A stretch of 64,000 nt of DNA. Source: Bifidobacterium scaligerum (lineage in GTDB: Bacteria > Actinomycetota > Actinomycetes > Actinomycetales > Bifidobacteriaceae). The stretch is taken from assembly GCF_002802865.1 (NCBI RefSeq), contig NZ_PGLQ01000002.1, positions 526,726 through 590,725 on the forward strand. Reading direction: 5' to 3'. Positions 1 through 9,217 of the stretch are shown one piece after another (positions within the stretch are counted from its first letter, which is position 1; every line of letters starts with the position of its first letter). The position numbers and the translations under genes are program-made. Below the pieces are notes generated by a model. That model searched no databases, was not told the DNA's origin, and saw only the letters and a list, made by a program, of their open reading frames with translations.

Positions 1-453
1 ACGCCCCTTGCCAAAGGCGGCATCCTGGCCAAGCACCAATGTACGCATACCGAGTTTACCCGTAAGACGACCGAGGAAGAAGATGTACGACTTGGCAGCG
101 AAGGCCAATATGTAATGAACGACAAGCACCTGATCCACGCCCAACGACTCGATACGGCGCAGTCGCTCCCGTACGCTGGTCAGAGCTTCGGCATCAATCT
201 GCTCTTCACTAGGCTCCTGTCCTTCATGTTTGGCAGCCCAGCTATGCACAAAAGCAGGCCGAGGATCGAACAATATCACCACGGAGAAAGCATCATGCTG
301 GTGAGCCAGCTCAACCACACGCTTGATCACGGCCTGATGTCCCAAATGCATGCCATCAAAAGCGCCAAGGGTTACCACAGCTTTTTTATCGTTGTCGAAC
401 GAGGGCCATTCAACTTCGCCTTGGGCGTCCGGAGTCAGATGCGTGATGTTCAT
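1..453 (-). CDS. ribF: Bifunctional riboflavin kinase/FAD synthetase, N-terminal part (cut by window edge)
   Basis: The first 151 codons read open to the window edge, so the gene continues outside. The product should phosphorylate riboflavin to FMN and adenylate FMN to FAD in the cytosol. Only the N-terminal nucleotidyltransferase (FMN adenylyltransferase) domain is visible. It has the nucleotide-binding motif TLGAFDGMHLGHQAVI near residues 28-43 and the later motif LGQDAAFGKGR just before the edge. The ATG at 453 is chosen because it is the first start in the frame, with AGGATT upstream. The gene follows truB on the same strand, which is the usual actinobacterial order truB-ribF. The C-terminal riboflavin kinase domain is inferred, not seen. 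Confidence 0.9.
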   Translation of the reverse strand, partial: MNITHLTPDAQGEVEWPSFDNDKKAVVTLGAFDGMHLGHQAVIKRVVELAHQHDAFSVVILFDPRPAFVHSWAAKHEGQEPSEEQIDAEALTSVRERLRRIESLGVDQVLVVHYILAFAAKSYIFFLGRLTGKLGMRTLVLGQDAAFGKGR

Positions 454-582
454 CGTGTCGAATCCTGTCCTTTGCTATACGTGTAGCTGTTCATGTTCCT
501 GAAAGTGTCTGCAAGTCTGAGCTATGCACTCGTGGCATCGCGTCGTGCGTCACAAGACGGCGCAATGCAAACCGCGTCTACT

Positions 583-1704
583 CTACTCGGCGGGGAATAC
601 GGTGGCGGGCTTGGCCTGATGTGAGTTCGCGCGTTCTACAATGGCCACTACATCATGCGTTTGCGGCACAATGGCCACGGTCGGCACATCGATGGACCGT
701 GCAATACGACGGCCGAACCGCAGTTCAGCCGCTTCTCCCGGCGTAATATCCAGTGAGGGCATAGCTCCGCGCGCCGCCTGTTCCATACTCAGCGCACGAT
801 CGAGCAACCAAGCACGTCTCTCGTCACCGGACAATTCCGCAGGCGTGTCCAGCACACACTTGTTGCGAGTGACGGTTGCGCCTTCGCGATTGGTAAATGT
901 CTTGGTTTCGCTATGGGCGCCGACCGTATGATCCCGAGTAACTGTCATGGCTTCATCGCCGATAAGACCACTGGTATCATCCGGCAAAGCAAACCGGCCG
1001 ACCCTGGTACGTCTTAATCGAACCAGATGTCCACCAACACCCAGTTCCTTTCCCAAGTCACGTGCCAGAGCACGAATGTAGGTGCCGGATGAGCAACTGA
1101 CGCGTACATCCACGTCCATCACCGGAACTGCTGAATCGGAATTCTGCAGTTGAGCCCAATCAGCCATCTGCAATGGTTCACCGGCGCATTCCCCAGCCAC
1201 ATACCCCTGACGGACAGCAAGTACGGCAAACTCACTGATATGCACCGGGCGGGCCTTCAGCTCCACGGCTTTACCTTCACGAGCCAAGTCGTAAGCACGC
1301 TTGCCGTTGATCTTGATTGCGGAAAAGGTATTGGGCACCTGTTCGATATCACCGGTGAAACGAGCCTCGATGACTTGTTGAATGGCGCTCTGCGTCATAT
1401 CCGTAACGCTCCGGTCGTCGTGCCGGACATCGATGAGTTCGCCCTCGGCATCATCAGTGGTGGTGCCCATACCGAGACGAATCGTCGCCTCATAGGTTTT
1501 GTCATGTTCCACGATGGCATTCAGCAGCCGCGTGGCGTGGCCGAATGCAATGACCAGCGCGCCCGTGGCCATCGGATCAAGAGTGCCGGCATGACCAACT
1601 TTTTTGATATGCAATGCGCCACGCACCGCAGCCACCGCATCGAAACTGGTAATACCTTGCGGCTTGTCGATAACCAGTAGGCCATTGGGTTGATTCATTG
1701 TCAT
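583..1704 (-). CDS. truB: tRNA pseudouridine(55) synthase TruB
   Basis: Converts U55 in the T-loop of tRNAs to pseudouridine. The N-terminus (GLLVIDKPQGITSFDAV) and the catalytic block VGHAGTLDPMATGALV, which carries the catalytic Asp, are diagnostic of TruB. The protein is 373 aa, longer than the about 300 aa usual in proteobacteria. The extra length includes an insert near residues 155-190 and a C-terminal region with a PUA-like end. Two in-frame ATGs lie at 1704 and 1698, and AAGG upstream fits either. It lies between rbfA and ribF on the same strand, with a 166-bp gap to rbfA that holds a large palindrome. Confidence 0.95.
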   Translation of the reverse strand: MTMNQPNGLLVIDKPQGITSFDAVAAVRGALHIKKVGHAGTLDPMATGALVIAFGHATRLLNAIVEHDKTYEATIRLGMGTTTDDAEGELIDVRHDDRSVTDMTQSAIQQVIEARFTGDIEQVPNTFSAIKINGKRAYDLAREGKAVELKARPVHISEFAVLAVRQGYVAGECAGEPLQMADWAQLQNSDSAVPVMDVDVRVSCSSGTYIRALARDLGKELGVGGHLVRLRRTRVGRFALPDDTSGLIGDEAMTVTRDHTVGAHSETKTFTNREGATVTRNKCVLDTPAELSGDERRAWLLDRALSMEQAARGAMPSLDITPGEAAELRFGRRIARSIDVPTVAIVPQTHDVVAIVERANSHQAKPATVFPAE

Positions 1705-1757
1705 ATCAGTACCTTGGGGTCATTACCTGTGACTCAATTTACCTGTGTCATCCATCA

Positions 1758-1867
1758 ACGTACGTTTTCCCAGAGTAGTTCGCCCTTCATCTGGAAGAAC
1801 GTACGCTGACTGTCGCTCAGCGTACGTTCTTCCAGATGACAGGTCCGGTAGCCCGGGAAAATGTACG
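1758..1867. repeat. Nested intergenic palindrome with GTACG cores
   Basis: A perfect inverted repeat has arms at 1787-1808 and 1818-1839 (22 nt each, 9-nt loop). The arms end in AACGTACGCTG and its complement. Outside it, ACGTACGTTTTCCC near 1758 and GGGAAAATGTACGCT near 1854 form a second, imperfect pair, so the whole block folds into one long cruciform or RNA hairpin. It lies between rbfA and truB and would be transcribed. It does not end in a clean T-run on the minus strand, so a repeat-family element (REP-like) is more likely than a simple terminator. Confidence 0.75.
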
Positions 1868-1870
1868 CTC

Positions 1871-2380
1871 CTACTCGTTTTCGGAGTGATCCTCATCAGT
1901 CTCGTCGGACTCGGCTGCAAACTCGTCATCAGCCTCATCGTCAGGCTCGTCGTCGTGCTTGTACGGATCGGCGTCGCCGGCATACTGTGCGGTGGCGCGA
2001 GCCTTGGCCAGTTCCTCGTCACGCTTACGCGCCAAGGCCAGAATGTCTTCGATTTCGTGGGCCTCGCCGGGTACCTCGTCGAACACGAACTGCAGCTGCG
2101 GGGTCAGGCGCAAACCGGCCTTGCGACCGACAAGCGTGCGCAGATGTCCCTTGGCTTGGTCGAGAGCCTGCTGGGCGCGCTTACGTTCACCGGTTTCCTT
2201 GCCTTCATGGCCAAGCTGGGTCCAGTAGATCTTGGCGATCTGCAGATCGTTGGTCACACGCACTTCGGTGACGGTGATATTGGTCAGACGCTTGTCATGC
2301 AACTCACGTTCGATGGAGGAAGCGACAACGCGTTGAATCAAAGCCGCGATACGGGCGGCGCGGGGGTTGGTTCCTGCCAT
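1871..2380 (-). CDS. rbfA: 30S ribosome-binding factor RbfA
   Basis: Cold-shock and 30S maturation factor that binds the 16S rRNA 5' region late in small-subunit assembly. The 169-aa protein has the RbfA KH-like fold signature, with ARIAALIQRVVASSIEREL at residues 8-26 and LTNITVTEVRVTNDLQIAKIY after it. The last 40 residues are an acidic Asp/Glu tail that is common in actinobacterial homologues. AAAGGA precedes the ATG at 2380. It sits between infB and truB, the conserved order. Confidence 0.95.
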   Translation of the reverse strand: MAGTNPRAARIAALIQRVVASSIERELHDKRLTNITVTEVRVTNDLQIAKIYWTQLGHEGKETGERKRAQQALDQAKGHLRTLVGRKAGLRLTPQLQFVFDEVPGEAHEIEDILALARKRDEELAKARATAQYAGDADPYKHDDEPDDEADDEFAAESDETDEDHSENE

Positions 2381-2416
2381 GGGCAGATTCCTTTCACAAA
2401 TGACAACATATGACTC

Positions 2417-2532
2417 GGCTCCCCCGTCAAAGGGGAGCTGTCGTCGTAGACGGTCGAAAGCACGAATTCGGCTTGACGCCGAGACTCTTTCGAACTCACT
2501 TCGTTCGGCAGCTCCCCCTTGACGGGGGAGCC
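2417..2532. repeat. MITE-like element with GGCTCCCC terminal inverted repeats
   Basis: Terminal arms of 24 nt at 2417-2440 and 2509-2532 are complementary with one mismatch (GGCTCCCCCGTCAA then AGGGGAGCTG). The 68-bp interior contains further short complementary blocks. It lies in the gap between infB and rbfA. A shorter hairpin of the same type (GGCTCCCC/GGGGAGCC) occurs at 20411-20432. No transposase is present, so this would be a non-autonomous palindromic repeat. The assignment to a MITE family is inference from memory of similar repeats in gut bacteria. Confidence 0.65.
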
Positions 2533-2574
2533 AGAAATATAGGTATCCGATTGATTATCGGATAAGGCGATGCA

Positions 2575-5460
2575 CTACTTACGCTCGACCTCGCGCATCT
2601 CGAAGGTCTCGATGATGTCGCCGAGTTCGATGTCGTTGAAGGTTCCGAGGTTGATACCTGCCTCGTAGCCTTCCTTGACCGACTGGACATCGTCCTTGAA
2701 GCGACGCAGCGAGGAGATCTCCAGATCGTTGACCGTGGCCACACCGTTGCGCAGAATACGGCACTTCGTACCGCGCTTGACCTCGCCGTCCTGCACCATG
2801 ACGCCGGCGATGTTGCCGAACTTGGAGGAGCGGAAGATCTCGCGGATCTCGGAGTGGGAGGTGACGACCTCTTCGTATTCCGGCTTGAGCATGCCCTTGA
2901 GGGATGCCTCGATATCCTCGATGGCACGGTAGATGACCGAGTAGTACTTGATCTCCACGCCCTCGCGCTCGGCAAGATCGGCGACCTGACGGTTCGGACG
3001 CACGTTGAAGCCGATGATGACGGCCTTGTCGACCGTAGCCAGGTTGACATCGTTCTGGGTAATCGCGCCGACGCCGCGGTGGATGACCTGAATGCCGACT
3101 TCGTCGGAGACCTCGATCTTCATCAAGGAGTCTTCCAGCGCCTCGACGGAGCCGGAGGAATCGCCCTTGATGACGATGTTGAGCATATCGATCTCGGACT
3201 CGGCGAACTTCTTCTTGAAGTCCTCCAGCGAGACGACCTTGCGGCGCTTGGCCAGCTGGGCGGCACGCTCGGTGGCCTGACGCTTTTCGGCGATCTGGCG
3301 GGCTGCACGATCATCGGAAGCCACGAGGAACAGGTCGCCGGCGGTAGGCACGGAGGTCAGGCCCAGCACCTGAACAGGTGTGGACGGACCGGCCGCATCC
3401 ATGGTCTGGCCGTTCTCATCAAGCATGGCGCGCACGCGGCCGTAGGAGGTTCCAGCCACAATGGCGTCGCCCACGTGCAGGGTACCCTGCTGAACGAGCA
3501 CGGTGGCCACGGCACCGCGGCCCTTATCGAGTCGGGCTTCGACGGTGGCACCACGGGCATCCATATTCGGGTTCGCGCGAAGATCAAGCTCAGCGTCAGC
3601 CGTCAGCAGTACGGCTTCGAGGAGCTTGTCCACGTTGATGTTCTGCTTGGCGGAAATGTCCACGAACATCGTGTCGCCGCCATATTCCTCGGGCACCAGT
3701 CCGAACTCGGTGAGCTGGCCGCGCACCTTGTCGGGGTTGGCACCGGGCACATCGATCTTGTTGACGGCCACGACGATCGGCACCTTGGCAGCCTGAGCGT
3801 GGTTGATGGCCTCAACGGTCTGGGGCATCACACCGTCGTCAGCGGCGACCACGAGAATCGCAACGTCCGTCAGCTCCGCGCCACGGGCACGCATAGCGGT
3901 GAAGGCCTCATGGCCCGGGGTATCGAGGAACGTGATCTTGCGCTGTTCGCCGTCAAGCTCCACGGTGACCTGATATGCACCAATACGCTGCGTAATGCCG
4001 CCAGCCTCACGTGCGATGACGTTGGTCTTGCGGATGGTATCGAGCAAGCGGGTCTTACCATGATCGACATGGCCCATAACGGTGACGACCGGCGGACGAG
4101 GCTGAAGATCCTCATCATCCTGCAGCTCTTCTTCATCGAGGTTGATGTCGAACTGCTGGAGCAGCTCCTTATCCTCCTCCTCGGCGGAAACAAGCTGGAT
4201 GTTCCAGCCGATCTCCTCGCCCAGGATCTGGAAGGTGTCTTCATCGAGGGACTGGGTAGCCGTCGCCATCTGACCGAGGTGGAACAGAACGGTAACCAAC
4301 GCAGCCTGATTGACGTTGATCTTCTCCGCCAGATCAGCCAAGGACGCACCCTGACGTAGACGGATAGTCTGACCATTGCCGTTGGGGATGCGCACACCGC
4401 CGATGGTCGGTGCTTTCAGCTCCTCATACTCATGACGCTTTGCCAGACGGTTCTTGCGTGCCTTCGAAGACTTACCGCCCTGACGACCGAATGCACCGGC
4501 TGCGCCGCCACGACCGCCGCGACCGCCGCCGCGTGCAGGACCGTTGGAGGGAGCGCCGCCGCCCTGGAAGTTATTGCCGCCCTGACCGCCGCGGAATCCA
4601 CCGCGAGCGCCGCCCTGAGCGCCAGCGCCGCCGCCCTGACCCGGACGGTTATGGCCCCACTGGCCCGGACGCGGAGCACCCTGACCGCCGCCCTGGCCCG
4701 GACGGCCACGGAATCCACCACGGCCCTGACCATTCTGGCCCTGACCGGGACGACCCGGACGACCGCCACGACCGCCTTCCGCGGTCGGACGAGCCATCGG
4801 ATGAGGACGCGGAATATCACCCGGAGTCGGGGTACGCATACCCTGCTTGCGGGAGAACGGGTTGTTGCCCGGACGCGGACCCGGCGTATGCGGGCGCGGA
4901 ATAGCGTTTGATGCAGCACCGTTGGCATTGCCGCCATTGGCGTTGGATTGACCGGACGGGCGAGGAGTCGGCGCACCGCCGCGATTATCGCGGTTGTTCT
5001 GGCGCGGACCGGGCTGGGCACCGTTTGCACGGTTCTGGGAGGGACGACCACCGTTGTTCATACGGCCCTGACCGGGGCGTGCCGGACGGCCATTGGAATC
5101 ACGGTTGTCGCGATGATCATGCTGTTCGTGACGCATCGGCGTCGGGGCAGCCGGACGGGCTGCATGTGCACGCGGCGTCGGAGCCGCCGGAGCAGGAGCC
5201 GCCGGAGCCGGGGAATCTGCCGCGGGCTTGTGCTGCTGAGGCATGGGCTTGGCAACAGGCTTCTGCGTGGACGGTGCCGGCTTAGCATCACCCTTGGCGT
5301 TGTCCTTTGCGAAAGCAGCGCGCAGACGACGCGCTACCGGAGGTTCAATGGTGGAGGAAGCGGACTTGACGAATTCCCCCATGTCCTTAAGCTTCTCAAG
5401 AACGGTCTTGCTATCGACGTTCAAATCTTTGGCCAGTTCGTATACGCGTGGTTTTCCCAC
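2575..5460 (-). CDS. infB: Translation initiation factor IF-2
   Basis: GTPase that delivers fMet-tRNA to the 30S subunit and promotes subunit joining. Start is GTG at 5460 with AGGAG upstream. Residues 1-50 form an IF2 N-terminal helix domain ([17 protein letters not shown]). About residues 55-330 are low-complexity Pro, Asn, Gly, Arg and Gln with RGG-like repeats. A second IF2-N domain follows ([20 protein letters not shown]). The G domain has the P-loop GHVDHGKT, the switch motif DTPGHEAF and NKID. The C-terminal domains end in [12 protein letters not shown] sequence. At 961 aa it is long because of the disordered region, as in other actinobacteria. It is the second gene after nusA. Confidence 0.97.
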   Translation of the reverse strand: MGKPRVYELAKDLNVDSKTVLEKLKDMGEFVKSASSTIEPPVARRLRAAFAKDNAKGDAKPAPSTQKPVAKPMPQQHKPAADSPAPAAPAPAAPTPRAHAARPAAPTPMRHEQHDHRDNRDSNGRPARPGQGRMNNGGRPSQNRANGAQPGPRQNNRDNRGGAPTPRPSGQSNANGGNANGAASNAIPRPHTPGPRPGNNPFSRKQGMRTPTPGDIPRPHPMARPTAEGGRGGRPGRPGQGQNGQGRGGFRGRPGQGGGQGAPRPGQWGHNRPGQGGGAGAQGGARGGFRGGQGGNNFQGGGAPSNGPARGGGRGGRGGAAGAFGRQGGKSSKARKNRLAKRHEYEELKAPTIGGVRIPNGNGQTIRLRQGASLADLAEKINVNQAALVTVLFHLGQMATATQSLDEDTFQILGEEIGWNIQLVSAEEEDKELLQQFDINLDEEELQDDEDLQPRPPVVTVMGHVDHGKTRLLDTIRKTNVIAREAGGITQRIGAYQVTVELDGEQRKITFLDTPGHEAFTAMRARGAELTDVAILVVAADDGVMPQTVEAINHAQAAKVPIVVAVNKIDVPGANPDKVRGQLTEFGLVPEEYGGDTMFVDISAKQNINVDKLLEAVLLTADAELDLRANPNMDARGATVEARLDKGRGAVATVLVQQGTLHVGDAIVAGTSYGRVRAMLDENGQTMDAAGPSTPVQVLGLTSVPTAGDLFLVASDDRAARQIAEKRQATERAAQLAKRRKVVSLEDFKKKFAESEIDMLNIVIKGDSSGSVEALEDSLMKIEVSDEVGIQVIHRGVGAITQNDVNLATVDKAVIIGFNVRPNRQVADLAEREGVEIKYYSVIYRAIEDIEASLKGMLKPEYEEVVTSHSEIREIFRSSKFGNIAGVMVQDGEVKRGTKCRILRNGVATVNDLEISSLRRFKDDVQSVKEGYEAGINLGTFNDIELGDIIETFEMREVERK

Positions 5461-5647
5461 TAATTACTCCTATTCTGTGACCACGCGACATGGGCGTGGT
5501 CAATTGGTGATGACGGCAAGCCTACCCTGTCTCATCGTTCGACCATGATCGTGTTACCTCGTCTCTGTGCGGGCGATTTTGCGCACACTGCGCCCACCCA
5601 CATACGCCACTCAAGCATACTCATAGCGCTGGATAGCGGCATAACAG

Positions 5648-5683
5648 CGAGCCGCGCCCTCCATCAAAGGAAAACGCGGCTCG
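5648..5683 (-). terminator. GC-rich hairpin between nusA and infB
   Basis: Perfect 9-bp stem CGAGCCGCG/CGCGGCTCG (5648-5656 with 5675-5683) and an 18-nt loop. It lies in the 320-bp gap 5461-5780, which otherwise shows no gene. No T-run follows on the minus strand, so it may be an attenuating or processing structure rather than an intrinsic terminator. The rest of the gap probably holds the leader and a promoter of infB, but I see no clear boxes. Confidence 0.45.
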
Positions 5684-5780
5684 TGAAACGATGACGATAT
5701 CAATCGGATTTCATTGTGCTGCTACCATTCGGTTGCGCTGTCCGACTGTCGCACGGTTGTGCAGTAGGCTCCCCTACTGT

Positions 5781-6860
5781 TTACTCGCCCTGCTCCGACT
5801 GCGCAGCGGCGGTCTGATGCTGTGCTTCCTGCGCGGCCTGTTCAGCAGCGACCTTCTTGGCATGCGCCTCAGCGGACTCGATACCGATCTTCCAACCGGT
5901 CAGCTTGGCAGCGAGACGAGCGTTCTGGCCTTCCTTGCCGATAGCGAGAGACAGCTGATCGTCATGAATGAACGCGATGGCGGTCTTGTTCTTCTCACTG
6001 ATCACCTGCACACCAGTAGCCACAGCCGGGCTCAGCGCAGCGGCCACGAACTTCGCCGGATCATCGGAATAATCAACGATATCGATTTTCTCCGGGCCAA
6101 GGTTCTCCATAACAGCACGCACACGAGCACCACCGGGTCCAATCAAAGCGCCCTTCGGATTGACGCCCTCGGTGTTGGCCTTAACCGCAATCTTGGTGCG
6201 GGCACCAGCCTCACGGGCGATCGCCATAATGGACACCGCACCCGAAACCAACTCCGGCACTTCACGCTCAAACAGCTTACGCACGAGTTCGGGGTGGGAA
6301 CGAGACACCACAATTTCCGGGCCGCGAACGCCACGGGCCACATTGACCACGTACACACGGATACGCTCGCCATGGCGATAGCGCTCTCCCGGCACCTGCT
6401 CACGACGCGGCAGAATAGCCTCCACGTCTCCCATGGCGACATGAACATTGGAGGAATCGGACACATCCTGCTGGATGACGCCGGTGATCAGCTTGCCCTT
6501 CTGACCGGAGAAAGCGCCGAACACCTTCTCGTCTTCCGCACGGCGGAACAGCTGAGTGATGACCTGACGTGCAGTGGCTGCGGCGAGGCGGCCGAAATCA
6601 TGCGGCGTATCGTCATACTCCTCGCCCAGCTTAGGAGCAGGATGCGGATCGTCTTCAGTGGGCTCCACCGGAATCTCATCGGCCGCCCACACGGTAAAGC
6701 TGCCGGCACGTTCATCGAGTTCCACACGAGCATGCTTAGCTGCATGCGGAGTCTTGAGATAGGCGAGACGCAAGGCCTCGGCCAGCGCCTCATCCAAGGT
6801 TCCGGGGTCGATTCCTTGCTCAGCGGCAAGCTTGTGCATTCCTGTCAGGTCCAGTTCCAT
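5781..6860 (-). CDS. nusA: Transcription termination/antitermination factor NusA
   Basis: Binds RNA polymerase and nascent RNA to modulate pausing, termination and antitermination. The 359-aa protein shows the N-terminal RNAP-binding domain, an S1 domain (LITGVIQQDVSDSSNVHVAMGD, in two parts), then two KH domains with GPGGARVRAVMENL and IGKEGQNARLAAKLTGW. The end is an Ala/Gln tail and, as in actinobacteria, lacks the proteobacterial acidic repeats. The ATG at 6860 has an excellent AGGAGGT. It heads the cluster; the usual upstream partner rimP is absent, since a divergent gene starts 74 bp away. Confidence 0.96.
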   Translation of the reverse strand: MELDLTGMHKLAAEQGIDPGTLDEALAEALRLAYLKTPHAAKHARVELDERAGSFTVWAADEIPVEPTEDDPHPAPKLGEEYDDTPHDFGRLAAATARQVITQLFRRAEDEKVFGAFSGQKGKLITGVIQQDVSDSSNVHVAMGDVEAILPRREQVPGERYRHGERIRVYVVNVARGVRGPEIVVSRSHPELVRKLFEREVPELVSGAVSIMAIAREAGARTKIAVKANTEGVNPKGALIGPGGARVRAVMENLGPEKIDIVDYSDDPAKFVAAALSPAVATGVQVISEKNKTAIAFIHDDQLSLAIGKEGQNARLAAKLTGWKIGIESAEAHAKKVAAEQAAQEAQHQTAAAQSEQGE

Positions 6861-6934
6861 CGATCCGTACCTCCTATGAAGTTATGTGGCGCATGGCCTT
6901 GAATGGTCACAGTTAACTATTAGTGTAGATTTCC

Positions 6935-7795
6935 ATGCAGACACATGCGCTTTGGTCCGAGTCAGCCCGCCGCATCGGGGCACTGGCATCCGCAGCGATA
7001 CTGCTGTGTTCGTTCAGTGCATGTTCCGCTCCACGACTGTCCGGCAAAGCCGAAGCCGAACGGCAGATGAGCCCTTGCGAGCAAGCGCTCACGCTGGTGA
7101 ACGGCGATTCTTGGAATGGCACCGGCACTCCAATGACAGTACGGTATGTCGCTGGTCAATCGGTACCGCTGGCATGGATTGACGTCGCCGCGTCCTGCCC
7201 CGGACGATTCGGCGAGGGGGTGCTTCGCAACGCCCAATCCAAAGCCAAGCTGGCTTCCTTGGCCCAACGACTGTCCGCTGTCGCTCCATCCTCGTCCCCC
7301 GCTCGTCTAGATGGAGTTACCGCCATGACGATGGACACCGATGTGCTCGATGCCATGGCATTGGCCGAAGACCGCGCCGGATTCGCTTTGGAAGTACTCG
7401 CCGCGCAAGGCCGGACCGCAGGGGCAACGCTTCAGCTCAGCGACTTGCACAAAAGCGCAGGGCAACAGCTGGTGTCTCTGGCGGATGGCAGCTGGAACAA
7501 TGCTGGTGATACGGGATCCGGCACCCATGCCGATCCCAGACAAAAGATCTACGACATCAGTACGCTGCTGGCCAATCCGGTGACTATCAGCGACAAACCC
7601 AGCGGACAAACCGTACCGACGGCCGCCGCCATAGAAATGGATTGCGCACGCGCCGAAATCAAGGCCGTAACAGATTCGGACTCCCCGTCCGACACCACCA
7701 CGTTGTCCATCCTCGCCGCACTTGCTGCCAAACATGCGTATACCGCATTCCAGCTCGGCTACCCCACCGCCGACGCCGATCTCTTCGAACAGTAA
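6935..7795 (+). CDS. Putative lipoprotein of unknown function
   Basis: A 286-aa protein with a lipoprotein signal: a basic start, a hydrophobic stretch IGALASAAILLCSF and the lipobox FSAC with the lipidated Cys at residue 30. The mature part is Ala-, Ser- and Asp-rich. I recognise no enzyme motif in it. It is probably tethered to the outer face of the membrane (inference). It is divergent from nusA. There is no Shine-Dalgarno; TAGTGT at 6921-6926, 8 nt before the ATG, suggests a leaderless transcript. A strong bidirectional terminator follows. Confidence 0.7.
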   Translation: MQTHALWSESARRIGALASAAILLCSFSACSAPRLSGKAEAERQMSPCEQALTLVNGDSWNGTGTPMTVRYVAGQSVPLAWIDVAASCPGRFGEGVLRNAQSKAKLASLAQRLSAVAPSSSPARLDGVTAMTMDTDVLDAMALAEDRAGFALEVLAAQGRTAGATLQLSDLHKSAGQQLVSLADGSWNNAGDTGSGTHADPRQKIYDISTLLANPVTISDKPSGQTVPTAAAIEMDCARAEIKAVTDSDSPSDTTTLSILAALAAKHAYTAFQLGYPTADADLFEQ

Positions 7796-7831
7796 CGCAG
7801 CACCACGCGGGTTATCTCACAGAAAACGAAA

Positions 7832-7862
7832 AAGGGTTTCCGAAAAAACTCCGGAAACCCTT
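7832..7862. terminator. Bidirectional intrinsic terminator
   Basis: Stem AAGGGTTTCCG (7832-7842) pairs with CGGAAACCCTT (7852-7862), with an A-rich loop and flanking A/T. It separates the plus-strand lipoprotein gene from the minus-strand tRNA-Ser, so it can serve both. Confidence 0.8.
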
Positions 7863-7868
7863 GCCAGC

Positions 7869-7955
7869 GGAGACAGAGGGATTCGAACCCTCGAGCCGCG
7901 AAAAGCGACTAACACCTTAGCAGGGTGCCCCTATCGGCCACTCAGGCATGTCTCC
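7869..7955 (-). tRNA. tRNA-Ser (GCT)
   Basis: 87-nt class II tRNA. The acceptor GGAGACA pairs with TGTCTCC, there is a long variable arm, and the T-loop is GGTTCGAATCC. The anticodon loop CTGCTAA gives GCT, reading AGC/AGU. No CCA is encoded after the discriminator. It is the 3' neighbour of the exporter gene's end, with a terminator downstream. Confidence 0.95.
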
Positions 7956-8083
7956 ACGTTGCCCAATCAAGCGCAACAGCAAAATACTGTACCACAACTT
8001 TCGGATATCGCGAACACTTCGAGGTGTTGCGCGTCCACCATCGACGTCACGTCACACAGACCATGTATGCAATCGGCTGATTA

Positions 8084-9049
8084 TCAATCGTTTCCTGCCG
8101 GTGCCGCATCACCCGAAAACGTAACGATCACAGCGCAAATCACCAATGCGACGCCTACAATCTCACCGGCGCTCGGCACTTCGCCAAACAGCAGACCAAT
8201 GGCAACAGCCATTGCGGGATTAATCGACTGCATCACGGAAAAAGCACCGGATGAAGTGCGCCGCAGCGTTATCTGCTCCACAACATAGGGAATAAACGAT
8301 GCCATCAGCGAGATGACGAACAACAGCAACAGCAGTTTCAACGAACCGCCGGCGGCGAGCGCCCAAGTGGCATCCGGCTTGGGATGAAGCACATTCGCGA
8401 TGGCAGGCGCGCCAAGGAATATCGACTGCACCAACCAGCCGATGGTCACGGCAATGCATAGATTGTCCAGCGAATTGCCGCCTGAAGCCACACGTCGTCC
8501 GGTGACGATGTATACGCCCCACATCGACCCGCCGATGAGAATGGCGATCAGACCAACCAGAAACGTACCTTTGCCGGAAGGATTCGCCAGTGAAATGCCG
8601 GCAAGCAACACCACGCCAGCCGCTGCGATACCGATGCCAAGTCGTTCACGCCAGCTGCGGCCGGTAATCACCGCCACCGAAAGCGGACCAAGGAATTCTA
8701 TAGCCACGGCAATGCCCATGTCCATATTGCTGATGGCCACATAAAACATCGTGTTCATCAACACCAGCGAGCATCCAAGCAGCACGATCAAAGCCCATCC
8801 GCGTACGGATCGGTGGAAAAGTCGGTCACGTTTGCCCGCGCTCCACGGACGTCTCCACGCCAGCAACAGCACGGCCATGAATCCCACGCGATACCACACC
8901 GAGTACAACGGGTCAAGCTGCGTGAACGCCAGTTTGGCGACGGCAGTGGCCAGATAGATCACCAACGCCTCTCCAATGACGATCAATACAACTGGGACAC
9001 GGTTGAGGAGATCGATTACCACCCGCTTCGTCTGACTCATCTGATGCAT
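8084..9049 (-). CDS. EamA/DMT-family exporter, RhtA-like
   Basis: Ten-helix inner-membrane transporter of the drug/metabolite superfamily. The segment MDMGIAVAIEFLGPLSVAVI closely resembles the threonine/homoserine exporter RhtA, so amino-acid efflux is the best guess. Substrate is inferred only. I place the start at the ATG at 9049 (MHQMSQTKR), giving 321 aa. The longer open frame upstream would overlap dinB's promoter and start and adds a Cys/Ser-rich stretch unlike the family. TAGCGT lies 7 nt before this ATG, which fits a leaderless start. The gene diverges from dinB. Confidence 0.85.
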   Translation of the reverse strand: MHQMSQTKRVVIDLLNRVPVVLIVIGEALVIYLATAVAKLAFTQLDPLYSVWYRVGFMAVLLLAWRRPWSAGKRDRLFHRSVRGWALIVLLGCSLVLMNTMFYVAISNMDMGIAVAIEFLGPLSVAVITGRSWRERLGIGIAAAGVVLLAGISLANPSGKGTFLVGLIAILIGGSMWGVYIVTGRRVASGGNSLDNLCIAVTIGWLVQSIFLGAPAIANVLHPKPDATWALAAGGSLKLLLLLFVISLMASFIPYVVEQITLRRTSSGAFSVMQSINPAMAVAIGLLFGEVPSAGEIVGVALVICAVIVTFSGDAAPAGND

Positions 9050-9161
9050 AGCACTCACGCTACTCGGCCCGTCGGGACAGCCGGCGCAGAACGTGGACAC
9101 ATCGAAAAAACACGGACAATGCTTTGGACAAAACCACTGGCTGACATGTTTTGGCATGCAT

Positions 9162-9209
9162 CCGCTCGCGCCTCCGTTCGCACCTCCGCTCGCACGTCCG
9201 CTCGTACAA
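9162..9209. repeat. Four tandem 12-bp repeats upstream of dinB
   Basis: Imperfect direct repeats at 9162, 9174, 9186 and 9198 share CCGCTCGCACCT-like sequence, each containing a GTTCG/GCTCG core. The last unit runs into the TACAAT box of dinB. They could bind a regulator such as an SOS repressor, but no canonical actinobacterial LexA palindrome is visible. Confidence 0.65.
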
Positions 9210-9210
9210 T
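9205..9210 (+). promoter_or_regulatory. -10 box of dinB, probably leaderless
   Basis: TACAAT ends 7 nt before the ATG of dinB, which would place transcription start at or near the start codon. AAGAGG between them is only a weak Shine-Dalgarno. Confidence 0.5.
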
Positions 9211-9217
9211 AAGAGGC

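Noticed and set aside
2854..4359. 501-codon plus-strand frame opposite infB
   Set aside because: Shadow of the IF-2 coding frame in GC-rich DNA.
8885..9217. Earlier start for dinB
   Set aside because: Upstream codons fall in the divergent gene's promoter and in tandem repeats; catalytic-domain homology starts after 9218.
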